DNA of 64,000 bases from Antedon mediterranea (taxonomy: Eukaryota; Echinodermata; Crinoidea; Comatulida; Antedonidae): contig NC_092673.1 of the NCBI RefSeq assembly GCF_964355755.1, forward strand, positions 3,787,001-3,851,000. The letters run 5' to 3'. Shown one piece after another: positions 48,401 to 58,309 of this stretch. The position numbers were made by a program, and so were the translations under genes. The notes under the pieces were generated by a model. It was given only the letters and a program-made list of their open reading frames with translations. It did no database searches and was not told where the DNA came from. Numbering within the stretch: position 1 is the stretch's first letter; every line of letters begins with the position of its first letter.

Positions 48401-51400
48401 GAGTATGCATTAGGCATGATGCTAATTAGGATTGTTTACAACTCGTGACGGTTGAGAAGGTGTTTTCACATAGATCGCAAGGAAACTTTATGATTATGCA
48501 TACAGAGTAGCCAAATAAGTGCGTTGCATTATGAGATATGTTTTGATCGAAAACTTTGACTGGAAGTCAAAGTTATTTTTTGAACAAAAAAACGTCTTTA
48601 TTTCTGTTAAATGATTTTTTTTTCGACTAATTTTTGGTGAAATTTAGTAACTATTATGGTACTTCAAAATGACCCACATTTTTTTTTTAATCTTTTTTTT
48701 TTTTTTTTTTATTAGTCAAAGGGACAATACATCTTTTAGGAAGGGCCTATGCTAGAGGGGCTTATTACAAGTGCTATTTCTAATTTGTCTTCATAGTTTA
48801 CTGAACTGATTAATTTGATACTAGTACAAATTTTAAATCAAATCAAAACAGTTCTTAAATCTCACTTTCTTTACATCACAGTATATAGTGTCTAATATCA
48901 ACATCTATTTCTGTTTATATTGTTCTCAATATGAAACAAATTGATAATGTCTTACATAAACTATGTAGTTTAGTGACGTTCATATATAAAAAAAAATTGT
49001 CGATGCAATGCATATGATGTCCCAATAAGTTTGGATAAAAAAAGACTCCACACCTATTGTTAGATTTTCTAGACAATTTTGATTATACTACGGTCATTAT
49101 TATTTTTTAATGTATATCAATTGAATTGTTAATAATAAGTATAAAAAATGTAGTTAAGTAATTTAATGGCCATAAAAAAGAAGAACAAAAATGGATAAAA
49201 AATTACTTGGACCGATAGACATTGAAAGCATGACAGAAACAGAAAGTCTACAAGAAAATTGTTTTATCACTGTTTTAAAACTTACAGCCAGGAAAGGGTT
49301 GTTGAAAACCCACTGTGAATGACATTGAGTTACCATATACATTGTTACATAATATTGTGAAGATGCTATATCATTGAATAATACACAATAAACTCCATTA
49401 TTGTTCAATTTATTTGTTTTTTAGAGAAAAAATTGGAAAAGGCGGTTTTTTGTACTTGATAATCTTGGAATCTCCTATTTCAAATCAGACCAGGTAAGAA
49501 GTAAATTGATAAAATCTGAAAACACATTATTAATTTTTTTTTTTTTTTAATATTCATCGCACATTATAAACTATTTAAACAATAAATATATACAATATAA
49601 GCCTACATAGTCTAAAGCTCTTTCTAGACTATCAAACTTTATACGATACAAAAATGTGCCCATATATGGACATCATAATGTCATATCACTGCCATATTTA
49701 GGAATATCACTACCTTATTTAGGCTGGCATATCATATTTTGTTGTCAAACTAGTTTGATAGTGTAGACAGAGCTTTATGATTATCTGTATCAAGCACAAT
49801 GTTTGTGCTGTAAAACTGAGCAGGTAGAGTTTAGGTGAATTTAAAGCGAGCACAGTTTAAAGGTGATCATTGACAGTCAAATAAACATATGTGTGTGTGT
49901 AGCATACAGTAACAACTGAAATGTCAATCATTCTGTCAACTCAAAATTTTCTTTTGACAGTACATGGCGTACCACAACCATCTTACATTATCTTATTGTT
50001 ATATCATATTTAAGAAATGCAAATAGTACTGCTGATGGTCTTAAACATTACAATGCATCCCTATATTGTTTTTTAACCAGTATAGTATATAAAAAAATGT
50101 ATTTTGTATTGATAATCAACATTTATTCCCATTGCAGGATAAAGTTCCCATACGAACAATTCCACAAAAAGATATCACTTCATGTAAAGAATCACCATTA
50201 GGGTAAGTGTTATAATGTACTGTAATCGTGTATTTTGATAATAGACAAATATTGAATGTTTATGAGTGGAATGGTACAAATAATGCCATGAGGTGAATGA
50301 ATAAAGGTTATATTTCCTAGGCCTAGCTATACTAAATCGCGTAGGCCCAGGCTATAAAGGCAGCGATACCATTACGAAAATTCGCCAGATTCCATGTCTT
50401 GTAGAGTTGTTCCCAGAGAAAAAAAATACTATTTAACAATCGTAAAATAGTGCGTACTATTGCATGCTTTTTGACCCACAATCGTCCAATCAAATGACAG
50501 GAATTTATTTAGATGTTTATGTAATGTTTGTTATTTGTTGGTTAAGAATTATAGACATGGTGACCCTACCTATCTGTTCCTAGTGCAGTTATAGTAAAAT
50601 CTTTATTTCCTTAAATAAGGAAGTTAAGAAGAAAAAACTCCAGATGCAATTTGATACCTGAAGCAATTTGATACTTGAAAGTTCATAAAAAGGTTTTCAA
50701 AACCTGATTTCATTAATAAAATACACAAATACTATTGTTACATTACTACACATACAAAGCAATCTGTAAATACAATTTCATTTATGTAATATGACTTAAA
50801 AGGTATAATATTGTAAATATACTATATAGATTTATAAGCAGTTTTCCACAAAAAAAAACACCAACGCGCTGTATACATTTTGCATGTGTTAGACCAGAGG
50901 ATAACATTTTAGTCTCAAACTTATTCTGCCTAGTCAATTAACCTAATAGGAGATTGTAAATGTTGTGTTTTAAATTTATTATCTGTGTTTCGTAGTATTT
51001 TAAAATATAAATCTATTTTTTTTCAGAGCACAACTTCAAAGAGACAACCTTTTTGAAATTTCATGTTCTGGCAGAATTTTTTATGTACAGGTAATTATGT
51101 AAATACATGCATTTTGTGATTGTTTTATTTACAATAGTATACAGGAGTATAACATCATTCAGCAAGGTAGCTTCAAATACCTGCAGGTCATATATGTGTC
51201 TGGAAAGGTTTAACTATTTCCTCCTAAGACTGCTGCGAATATGCATGAAAAACATTATTCTGATTTCTGAAATACATTGGCTTATTATAAGAAATCAATT
51301 AAAATGAGAAAAAAAACACATTAAAGAGGTATATTTTTTAATATCATTTCTTCAGACTTATTCACCGGAAGAATTAACCGACTGGGTTCGATGTATTTCT

Positions 51401-54400
51401 GGCGCTATTATAGCAACAAGGGCAAAAGGAGGAAGCTCTGGGAATAATGTGAGTATATCAGTTATGCAAATACATTTTTCAAATTTAATAATAATAAACA
51501 TATCTATATTATAAAATGCCAAATGTTGATAAAAAATAACACACAAAAAGCTAAACCCTATATCCACATAATTTTATTTATAACCTAAAACAACCTGTGA
51601 GCATACCAATATTTTTACGCCTGATGTATAAAAAGATCCCTGAAAATGTTTGTAATCGGCCATGGGTGAAACATGGCCAAAAAATTTGAACAACTAACTT
51701 GCGCATATGTTATCAATACCAGGTTATGCGCAGGGGCTACTGTGTGTACTAAGCTGTATAAATACATATTTTCATACTATAAACAGTCTTTAGTGTAATG
51801 TTAATCAATAATTAATACATGTGTTCAAAATGAAATATTTATATGTATCATCATTTCGATCAATTTTGTTTGATTTTACTATATTAACCTATCCAAAAAA
51901 ACAGTTTTAGTTTATCCATTTTTTTTTTCTTTCATATATTTCTTTTGTTTTTTGTTATTTATATTTCACAGTATTTAATCACAGAGTCAGAGTTACTCTG
52001 AACAACCTGACCAATTTGCATGAGAGAGTTATATCCAGGTTTCTATTGTGTTTTTTGTCAACTTGAACCATTTTCATCTTGCATGTATGGCATATCCAAA
52101 GTTGAGCTACATAATATATAAAAAAAAACTGCATCATATCAAAATGTTTCAATGCATAACATAATCCTAAATACTTCCATATATCAATTTTATATAAAAC
52201 TTTATTCATTTTCTGTAAACCATGCAATTTGTAAAACTTCAATTAGAAATATTAAGAAAGCGTTCAAGATGCAAGTAAAACACTGCAGCAAAAAAAAACA
52301 TGCGCAAAGCAAAGAATCGATCAACCATTTTCAAGAAAATAATCAGTCTCTGTTTTGTTCTCACGCCCACCTAGATAATCTAAAGGGGACACTTTAATAT
52401 TGTTTTTGTAATTTATTATTGAAATGCAAAATGGAAAAAAAAATAATAATTGATAAATAAATAAAAAGATTGGTGATCAATAAAATCAATTATTCTTAAA
52501 TAAAACTTTTCAAATTGTTAAAAGGTTTTAGCATAGTCCTATTATGACAAAATATAAGTGCATTAAGATCTGGCTGAAATCTGAACTAAATCTCAATTAA
52601 ACATGACAATGCATTTCTTTGGATGGCCATATTTATGCTGCATGTTTATGTATCTTTAATTTCTTTATCAGATTTTAGTTTTTATACTTTTTATGTTTTG
52701 TCCGCACATTCTTACAAATATTATTAAAACAGCACAGCATGACTTTAGTTTTATTTCAAATGAATCCCATCATTAGATTAAAAATTGACGTTCTATTTTC
52801 CTTGCCTTAGTCTCTTGTACCCCAGATGCTAGTGTCCAGCACACTCCCTGCTCTTTCCTGGCCTGCTAGGTCTCTGTCACACGAGCCTCAGTCTACTGCA
52901 AAAATAATGAACCCCTTTTCTCGACTTTCTGAGAGAGCACCAATACAGATAACATCAAAGGTCAGAATTTTACATTCAATTTAATATATTATCCTACATA
53001 TTTGTATATTATGTTTAAAAGCTGTACTACTACTGCTAAATTACTAGTCTGGCATATTTATATGTATAAAAAAACCAAGCCATGCTACCCGCAATATCTT
53101 GTTTAGGAATAATTAAAAATGTCAAGAACAATTACAGTAGGCTCATAAAAACTGCATATAGTATGATTTTTGTTCAAAATCAATCAAAATTGTCCCCTTT
53201 AGATTATATATGCATTAGTATAATCATGGACCTTATAGGTCCATGGTATAACCAAAGACCCATTAAAACAGAAGAAAGCAGTCTGATACAAACTGTCATT
53301 TCGGACCATTTCACATTATGATTTCGCTGTGTGTGAATTAACATTAACCATGATACAGAAAACTTGCAGCTCTGTGTGAAAGGTGCTTAATATTATTAAT
53401 AATAATAACTTTATTCATCTTTCCACACTTAAATAAAAAGCAAAATATACATAAATTAAAGATGCAAAGGTTTTATTTTAATTAGAACAAAATTAAAGAT
53501 GAAAGATTCTTATTTTTTATGGTTAATACTTTGCTATTTTGTTTGCACTTCAATCAGTCAAAAATAACATTTATTTCCTTTAGAAACGCATAACAAACAT
53601 TATAAATGTAAAATAAATTATTGTTTCAGTCTCTGAAACATTACACAATTTACCAGAAATATATGAATGAATTTTGACTGAGGTGAAATTATAGAATTGA
53701 TCTCGCAATAAAATGTTATTAACCTGGAAGGTCTAAAAATTTGAAATATATTTTCAATATCCCACATAGAGTAGGAGTTGAAACATGCTGCATTGTTTTG
53801 CTTTCATTTGTGTGGGCTGATAATTGCCATCATAATACTTTTCATATATAACAAGTTTATATAATAAGTTTCATATATAAACAAAGCCACAGTCACAAGA
53901 CTATACAGCACAACCTATTCTGTTAATATTATAAAAACACTAGATCGGCAACTTCAATAAGAGTGAAACACAATGCAGCCATATTCTGCACATACAGTAC
54001 TTGTATACCAGTATTTAAATGTCCACTCAATCACAAAACTATGGCTGAAGTTATCCTAATACATAAATACATTTATATACCGTATATCCTCGGGTATAAT
54101 CCCACTTCGTGTCTAATCACACACCCTACTTTATGTCACAATTTCACAAACAGGCATATCCCCGGGTATTGTCCAGTATTGACTTGTGGTATGGATGTAA
54201 ACCTCTCTCTAGCCAGTTCAGATGAGAAGAAATGCTTACCAATCATTTTTTGGCTGAACCAGGCTTTATAGTCCCACCCCCAAAGTTGGCCTAATTTCAT
54301 GTTTTAGAGGGTGGGATTATACCAGAGGATATTCGGTATTAATACATTTTCAAAAAGAATAAAGGCTCATTCTAAATCTCTCACTTTGTTTTATTGCCTT

Positions 54401-55138
54401 ACTCACTATCTATCTACAGTAGTGTTTATTTCTGTGTGGCTAGTAGCTCTGTCAAAATCTGCTGTGGTCCAATCTGTTATTTCACCAAAACACAAAATGA
54501 CGCAAGTTACACATAGTTTTGCAATTTATTTTTAACTTTCATGTAGTATAATTCAGTGGTTGTGATTTTTATTTTGTCCATTTACTTGCATCTTACATAA
54601 CTTATAATTGCAAATAAATTTGTTTGAATGTTGGGATGATTGCTTGTGGTACTCTACTCTGATTATTCTAATTTGAATATGAACTGTTAAGGTATTTAGA
54701 TAACTTGAAACTTTAATGTTGAGAGATCGTGGTAATTTTTGTTAGTTTTCATTGTATGTATGTGTGAATTTGACAGAATCATAATACAGTCTGCCCTCCC
54801 AATACAAGACCACTCTGGTCTGCCCTAACATGTCTAGCTTTCCAGAAATTCTGGTGTTCTGAATGGTATTTAATGGTAAAAATGAATTTTGGATCTTTTG
54901 GATCTTTAAAAAGCCTGCTTTTGGAAAAGTTTCTGGTTTCTGGAAAGTGTGGTATTGGGACAGTTTACTGTTAATTCATTTATTCTTGTTTTATAAAAAC
55001 TATATAGGTATCATAATTGTTAATTTATTTTTTACACAGATCAATACATTGGTAATTATGTAGTAAGTTACAGAACTAAATACTTGTTTTTATCTTATGT
55101 TCTAGGAAATCGAGGAAGTTGAAGATACCTACTTTTAA
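27425..55138 (+). CDS. PLEKHA1: Tandem PH-domain adaptor, TAPP1/TAPP2 orthologue
   Basis: Exons: 27425-27565 (ATG, MPYVDR), 28268-28324, 29592-29637, 37849-37946, 39293-39439, two candidate exons 40054-40080 and 41048-41119, then 47891-48040, 49425-49493, 50138-50202, 51027-51090, 51356-51448, 52811-52960, 55106-55138 (TAA 55136-55138). The product is 403 aa with both candidate exons, 370 without; human TAPP1 is about 404. N-terminal PH domain about 8-114 (GKFYRRYFIIAND, MDNPLNLPKGS, DAAKLRPKEQFCF, EEDKVEWMNKLN). The hinge SYRTEIVGGVVVRTP is typical of TAPP proteins. C-terminal PH domain about 234-335 (KSGFCVKQGAVRKNWKRRFF, FYVQTYSPEELTDWVRC) has the basic K-x(n)-K-x-R-R-F signature of phosphoinositide binding. 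Known: the TAPP C-terminal PH binds PI(3,4)P2 at the plasma membrane. It ends in DTYF, a possible class I PDZ ligand; vertebrate TAPPs also end in a PDZ ligand. The symbol stands for the single orthologue of PLEKHA1 and PLEKHA2. The 5' UTR exon is not identified; the coding exon begins at acceptor 27422/27423. Confidence 0.93.
29338..29515 (+). repeat. Interspersed repeat S4, copy 2
   Basis: CAACAGGACACTGAGCTC, TTGCCAAGATAGGAACTCGT, CAGCCACAGATAAACCCTTT as at 8205-8405. Confidence 0.8.
29815..29958 (+). mobile_element. LINE-like 3' tail
   Basis: Ends TTGAAACCTGAATAAAATCA plus AATCAAATCA simple repeat; no open frame. Confidence 0.4.
30390..30475. mobile_element. F5 internal fragment
   Basis: Shares TCACATAATAG, ATTTACCTGAAAAA-type and TGTAATTTAAAGCAA blocks with 5440-5535; no terminal repeats. 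Confidence 0.6.
31760..32045 (-). mobile_element. SINE S5 copy
   Basis: Minus-strand head GTGACCGAGTGGTTAAGAC; plus-strand body GTGCACATGAGCTAGATGTG and GGTAACCCCCTACTCGTCT, shared with 63265-63520. Confidence 0.82.
32131..32385 (+). mobile_element. tRNA-headed SINE (family S1)
   Basis: Head GGAGTGGAGTTGTGGCTTGG with A-box-like TGGCTTGGTGG and B-box-like GGGTTCACGTCCC; tail CCGCTGAGGGTCCCTAATGA and A-rich 3' end. Confidence 0.85.
32837..33003. mobile_element. F1 MITE, full
   Basis: TTA on both sides (32834-32836, 33004-33006). Ends AGCTCTGTCTACACTATCAA and TTTGATAGTGTAAACAGAGCT minus one base of context. Confidence 0.92.
33830..34033 (-). mobile_element. SINE with tRNA-Val(AAC)-like head
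   Basis: The minus strand reads GGCTTCTTGGCGTAGTGGTT, ATCACGTCTGCTTAACACGC and a T arm CCCGGTTCGAGCCCGGG. The anticodon loop is TTAACAC (AAC). The acceptor stem has about three mismatches of seven, and the head runs into a body with an AATAAATAAATGAAAAATG tail, so I call it a SINE rather than a tRNA gene. Confidence 0.75.
34554..34975. mobile_element. F7 element, inverted and truncated
   Basis: Starts AGCCCCATTCCCTAC and follows the complement of 9533 downward (ACATTTAATGTAAAAATAAA, ACCAGCTAGG, CCGCGAGCTA). The far end is missing; it stops against the F3 element. Confidence 0.85.
34981..35355. mobile_element. F3 terminal-repeat element (Harbinger-like, non-autonomous)
   Basis: TTA/TTA flanks (34978-34980, 35356-35358). 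About 40-bp inverted ends starting AGCTGATTTTCCACTAGGCG; the right end reads CGCCTAGTGGAAAATCGGCT. 375 bp, no protein-coding content. Confidence 0.9.
36087..36226. mobile_element. F1 MITE, full, diverged left end
   Basis: TAA/TAA flanks. Left AGATCTATCTGCACTATAAA, right TTTGATAGTGTAGACAGAGC. Confidence 0.88.
36504..36671. mobile_element. F1 MITE, full
   Basis: TAA/TAA flanks. Left AGCTCTGTCTACACTATCAA; the right end is diverged (GTATTATTGTTTACGCAGAG). It directly precedes a SINE within a pair of 16-bp direct repeats (see findings). Confidence 0.88.
36684..36915 (+). mobile_element. SINE S1 copy
   Basis: GGAGTGGAGCTGTGGCTTGG, B-box-like GGGTTCAAGTCC, shared AACTCCACTCCCAAAGACTT, and an A-rich tail. 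Confidence 0.88.
36940..37022 (-). mobile_element. SINE S3, 3' fragment
   Basis: Complement of the 19690-19770 segment: CCTGGATTTATATAGTACCT, GTTGTGAAACCTCTAAGAGC. Confidence 0.78.
37983..38480. repeat. 68-bp tandem repeat, about 7 units
   Basis: GCGTGTAAGGACCTAGGCTT...TTTAAACC...GCCCCTTTTCACACA recurs about every 68 bp. The array starts 36 bp after the donor of TAPP exon 37849-37946. Confidence 0.9.
38979..38999. repeat. (GA)n microsatellite
   Basis: An uninterrupted run of GA dinucleotides. Confidence 0.85.
39060..39178 (+). mobile_element. LINE-like 3' tail
   Basis: ACAAGCCCCTTGTGG hairpin, GGATGAATAAAGAG and (GATT)n end, as in CR1/L2-type 3' ends. No coding remnant seen. Confidence 0.5.
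39640..39945. repeat. Short-period purine-rich tandem repeat
   Basis: Degenerate repeats of GAGTGAAAATATCAGGGAA, about 18-19 bp, in the TAPP intron after exon 39293-39439. Confidence 0.8.
40054..40080 (+). other. Candidate 27-bp coding exon of the TAPP gene
   Basis: A pyrimidine-rich acceptor (ctttttctatcttttTAG) is followed by ACT AGA TAT TCA AAA GTT GAA ACA ATG and then donor GTAAAT. It is phase 0 at both ends, as are its neighbours, so it can be included or skipped without changing the frame. It encodes TRYSKVETM in the variable linker between the PH domains. Supported only by splice signals and phase. Confidence 0.45.
41048..41119 (+). other. Candidate 72-bp coding exon of the TAPP gene
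   Basis: Acceptor CTTTAG, 24 open codons in phase 0 starting HDESTLRWNSLKLLLKTYFE, then the consensus donor GTAAGTTT. It lies in the inter-PH linker region and can be skipped in frame. I see no family match, so it may be a lineage-specific or alternative exon. The satellite array begins about 220 bp downstream. Confidence 0.5.
41339..44230 (+). repeat. Pyrimidine-rich satellite with 28-bp and 37-bp units
   Basis: The short unit is 28 bp (TATCAATCCGTTCATCCATC plus TCTTTCTTTC trimmed at the joins); the long unit adds a 9-bp TATCTATCC block, making 37 bp. Spacing of CCGTTC confirms 28 (42201 to 42229) and 37 (43981 to 44018). The plus strand lacks stop codons in all three frames, which produces spurious open frames up to about 1000 codons. 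Variants (CAGTTC, GCGTTC, CTATTCTATC) mark a higher-order structure. Confidence 0.97.
44231..44560 (+). repeat. Degenerate flank of the satellite
   Basis: CTTTCTTTCTATCCATCC-type pyrimidine repeats without the CCGTTC core; probably the decayed edge of the array. Confidence 0.8.
45713..45727 (+). repeat. Run of 15 G
   Basis: GGGAG is followed by 15 consecutive G in an otherwise AT-rich intron. Confidence 0.9.
47026..47143. mobile_element. F1 MITE, right-truncated
   Basis: AGCTCTGTCAACACTATCAA at left; stops within the second arm after CACATCACATTTTGTTGTC. Confidence 0.82.
48049..48198. mobile_element. F1 MITE, left-truncated, next to a splice donor
   Basis: Begins TATCAAACTTTATGTGAC about 8 bp after the donor of TAPP exon 47891-48040 and ends GATAGAGTAGACAAAGCT. 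Its right edge shares bases with the TTAA of the next element. Confidence 0.85.
48202..48735. mobile_element. F5-related TTAA element, abutting an F1 MITE
   Basis: TTAA at 48198-48201; the right flank reads TTAG. Ends AGATGTATTGTCCCTTG and GGGACAATACATCTTT. It carries long T runs near its right end. Confidence 0.82.
49616..49774. mobile_element. F1 MITE, full
   Basis: TAA at left, TTA at right. Ends AGCTCTTTCTAGACTATCAA and TTGATAGTGTAGACAGAGCT. Confidence 0.9.
54078..54339. mobile_element. Terminal-repeat element (TACCGTATATCCTC ends)
   Basis: The left TACCGTATATCCTCGGGTAT pairs with the right ATACCAGAGGATATTCGGTA. About 260 bp, non-coding. Superfamily not assigned. Confidence 0.75.
54787..54970. 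mobile_element. F9 MITE, diverged
   Basis: TA then CAGTCTGCCCTCCCAATAC; interior TATTTAATGGTAAAAATGAA is shared with 63130; right end TATTGGGACAGTTTACTG. Confidence 0.78.
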
Positions 55139-55314
55139 TCGTGTCAGTCATGTGATATTGATGGACTTTCAGAATCAAAAGGGAGAGTGGCAATACCAAT
55201 TCAGAATAATACTTGACCTTTTGCGTACGACGACTAAATATAGTTCACTGGACTCTGTGTGTGCTGCGCCTTCTGTGATGTCATCAGTATGCATCTGAGA
55301 GCCTTCGACTCTAG

Positions 55315-55476
55315 AGCTCTGTCTACACTATCGAACTTTATGTGACAAAACAATGTGATGTGTCCATATATGGACATGATGATGTCATATCACTACCATA
55401 TTTTGGCATATCACTACCATTATTTAGGCACATCACACTTTTGTGGTCAAACTAGTTTGATAGTGAAGACAGAGCT
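55315..55476. mobile_element. F1 MITE, full, TAG target
   Basis: TAG on both sides (55312-55314, 55477-55479): the one copy with an exact non-TWA duplication, which supports a 3-bp target duplication. Ends AGCTCTGTCTACACTATCGA and GATAGTGAAGACAGAGCT. Confidence 0.92.
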
Positions 55477-55689
55477 TAGGGACCAAGACCAAACAAAATG
55501 ACCTCTAATTCTAAGTCATCATCTGGCCAGGGGAAAGGGGGGATAGCACAATTTGACCGCTAAAATTAAGTTATGAACTACATTTGATATCTATATTTGA
55601 CAGACTATTAATATTATACATTAGCACTCCCTCAATTTAAAAATTCCTGTTTGTAACATTTAGAACAGTGAGGGGTTTATGACTGCTCT

Positions 55690-55797
55690 GTCACTACTAT
55701 GGTGGTGATATGCCTAAAATATGGTAGTGTTATGACATCATCATGTGCACATCACATATTTTTATCACATAAGGTTTGATAGTGTAGACAGAATTTT
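55690..55797. mobile_element. F1 MITE, degraded
   Basis: The left end is eroded (CTGTCACTACTATGG). The right end AAGGTTTGATAGTGTAGACA is clear. Confidence 0.75.
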
Positions 55798-56142
55798 ACA
55801 CCTCACATGTCCAGCATGAATGATAAATCCTGGTTGTGTCAAAATCAAAAACTCATTCTGTTTCTTTAATTCATTTCGGATTTTAATTGTATATAGATTT
55901 TATGCTATGCTTATTAAAACGATAATGTATTTTAAACTGATAAACCGTAGCAAATGTGTTTTTTTTTATGAATTATGTTGCTATCATTGCAAGGGATAAA
56001 ATAAAAAGGAAAGAAAAAAAAAATGGAATTTCATCATTAAGAAATATAGGTATTTATTTGGGTTTTGGCACAAACTTTGGACTACTGTAGTTTATTGATC
56101 TTATTCTGCAGATAGAGATTTTAATTGTACAAGACTCCCTAA

Positions 56143-56261
56143 AGCTTTGTCTACACTATCAAACTAGTTTGATTCCCAAATAGGGTAGTGACATCATCAT
56201 GTCTATATATGGGCTCATCACATTTTTGTGTCACATAAAGTTTCATAGTGTAGACAGAGCT
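56143..56261. mobile_element. F1 MITE, internally deleted
   Basis: TAA/TAA flanks, AGCTTTGTCTACACTATCAA at left, TCATAGTGTAGACAGAGCT at right, length 119. Confidence 0.88.
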
Positions 56262-57504
56262 TAAAATACAAATTTTAAAGCACACTTGTGTATAAACGCT
56301 ATCTTGTATACCCTTTTCACACTACTGTATATCAATATTATCCAAAGGTTACTGTCTAACAACAAATTGTAACAACAGAGGTTTAAGAAGTGTAAACACA
56401 ATTTTGCTTTAAATAAGCCTGTTTTTGTTACGAGTTATATTCATAATTTCAGCATCCTGGCTCCTGAACTAATAATGAGACTTGTTTTATATACAAATTA
56501 TTACTCTTCTGATGATGTGGAACAACACTGTAGTGCGAAAAGGGTATTAGAGTTTATAATAACAACAGAACCTGCAGAATAGAATCGTTGTGTCATTATT
56601 GTTAGCAATCTATCTATTTCAGATGTTTTTTTTATTTAATAATAAAAAAACATATCTGTAGATAAAACAAATAATATAGTGATTTTATTTCTTGATCTTA
56701 ATCTTTGATCCAATTCTTAATATATTTTCTTACATTTATATATATATATTATAGAGTAGAGATTGATATCAACCCATAAGATTGGACTTTAATATAATAT
56801 TATATTGTTGGTATGATCGTAGATGTAATGTATAATAACTAATACTTCTGCAGGCAGAACCATTTAAAATATTACAATCCATAAATATCTTCATCTTACT
56901 GTTAATGTTTGATAAAACATTCTACAAAAATCACCCCACAAAAAAAATTGCATCAAACTATTTTTTTCATATTTTAAGATCAGTTAAATTTTATGAATAA
57001 AAAAATTATAACTATAAAGATATCTGTGAATCAATAAATTATAATATATTTGCGTAACATTCAAGATTTAGAATACAGGGTTTATTTTTCCCTCTACTAT
57101 CTTTTTAGATCAAGCCTTGATTTTCAAATGATCTTATACTGTACTGTTCGCTTCTGTTCCATTAAAACAATTGCAAGTTACATATTTTTATTACAAGCAA
57201 AATTTAGAATTATTAATAATTTAGTTGGAAGCAAAATATGACTATTGAATAAAGACCCACAGGGCCAAAAATTTGAGGATTTTTTCCAGTGGCTATAACT
57301 GCTTGCTTTTCATTAATTCTGTTGTAGATACAGTATAGGAATTTGTTTACAGTGAATTGAAATAAGTAAGAAACGAAACAAGTTTTCCACCCTCTCCCCA
57401 CCTACTTAAATAACCCTGGTGATGCCCATATTTACAACCTAACGCATAATGTTCATACGCACTGGTCACTAGAACAATACAAGAAAACACAGAAATCTGA
57501 CATC

Positions 57505-58032
57505 TATAACAGGGATCATCACTGGAACATGTATATCTCATTTCAAAAAGCACTCCCACAAATGTACAAACGTTTGACAAATAGTCAATACTGTTAATGT
57601 ACAGGAATGTTATTGATGACTTAGTATGTAGCAAGGTGCAGTAAATGAAATTCATTTAGAGTCCTTCTTTTTTGGTATTATGATAACAGGGATCGTCACT
57701 GGGACATCTCATTTTAAAAAGCACTCCCACAAATGTACAAACGTTTGACAAATAGTCAATACTGTTAATGTACAGGAATTTTATTGATGACTAAAGCTTG
57801 GTTCCCACTAGAACGTAACGCAAGGACGTAAACGCAACGCAAGCGTTTTAACCAATGACAAGCGAAGTTATAGACAGTTGCAATCACAAGCGAATAAGCC
57901 ATCGCTTGTGATTGGTCAATTCACTTGCGTTGCGTTACGTCCTTGTGTTGCGTCGCTAGTGGGAACCACGCTTTAGTATGTAGTAAGGTGCAGTAAATGA
58001 AATTCATTTATAGTCCTTTTTTTTTTTATTAT
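57505..58032. repeat. Tandem duplication of about 178 bp; second copy interrupted by F2
   Basis: Copy 1 is 57505-57681; copy 2 is 57682-58032 minus the MITE. Both carry AGCACTCCCACAAATGTACA, GTCAATACTGTTAATGTACA and GTGCAGTAAATGAAATTCAT. Intergenic. Confidence 0.95.
57795..57972. mobile_element. F2 MITE filling one copy of a tandem duplication
   Basis: Ends AGCTTGGTTCCCACTAGAAC and GCTAGTGGGAACCACGCT; TAA at left, TTA at right. The adjacent duplicate (TTA at 57621-57623) is the empty site. Confidence 0.95.
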
Positions 58033-58309
58033 AGTGATTTGTATAAATTTTGATTACAGTAGATAAAACATAGAATAATGTAATTCATTGATAATGTACT
58101 ACTGATGTTAAGCTATACAATGTATTTAATACGTTTTAAAGTTTAATAATGTACTTTACAAAATCCACATGTTTGCTGAGGTGTCTATGAACTAATAAAA
58201 GAAATAATATATAGATAAATAGATAAATTTGTTGTTACTTATTTCTTTAGTTGAACTGCAAGCAGGATTTGAACCTCCAACTTCTCACTATCAAGGCGAG
58301 GTTGCTAAC

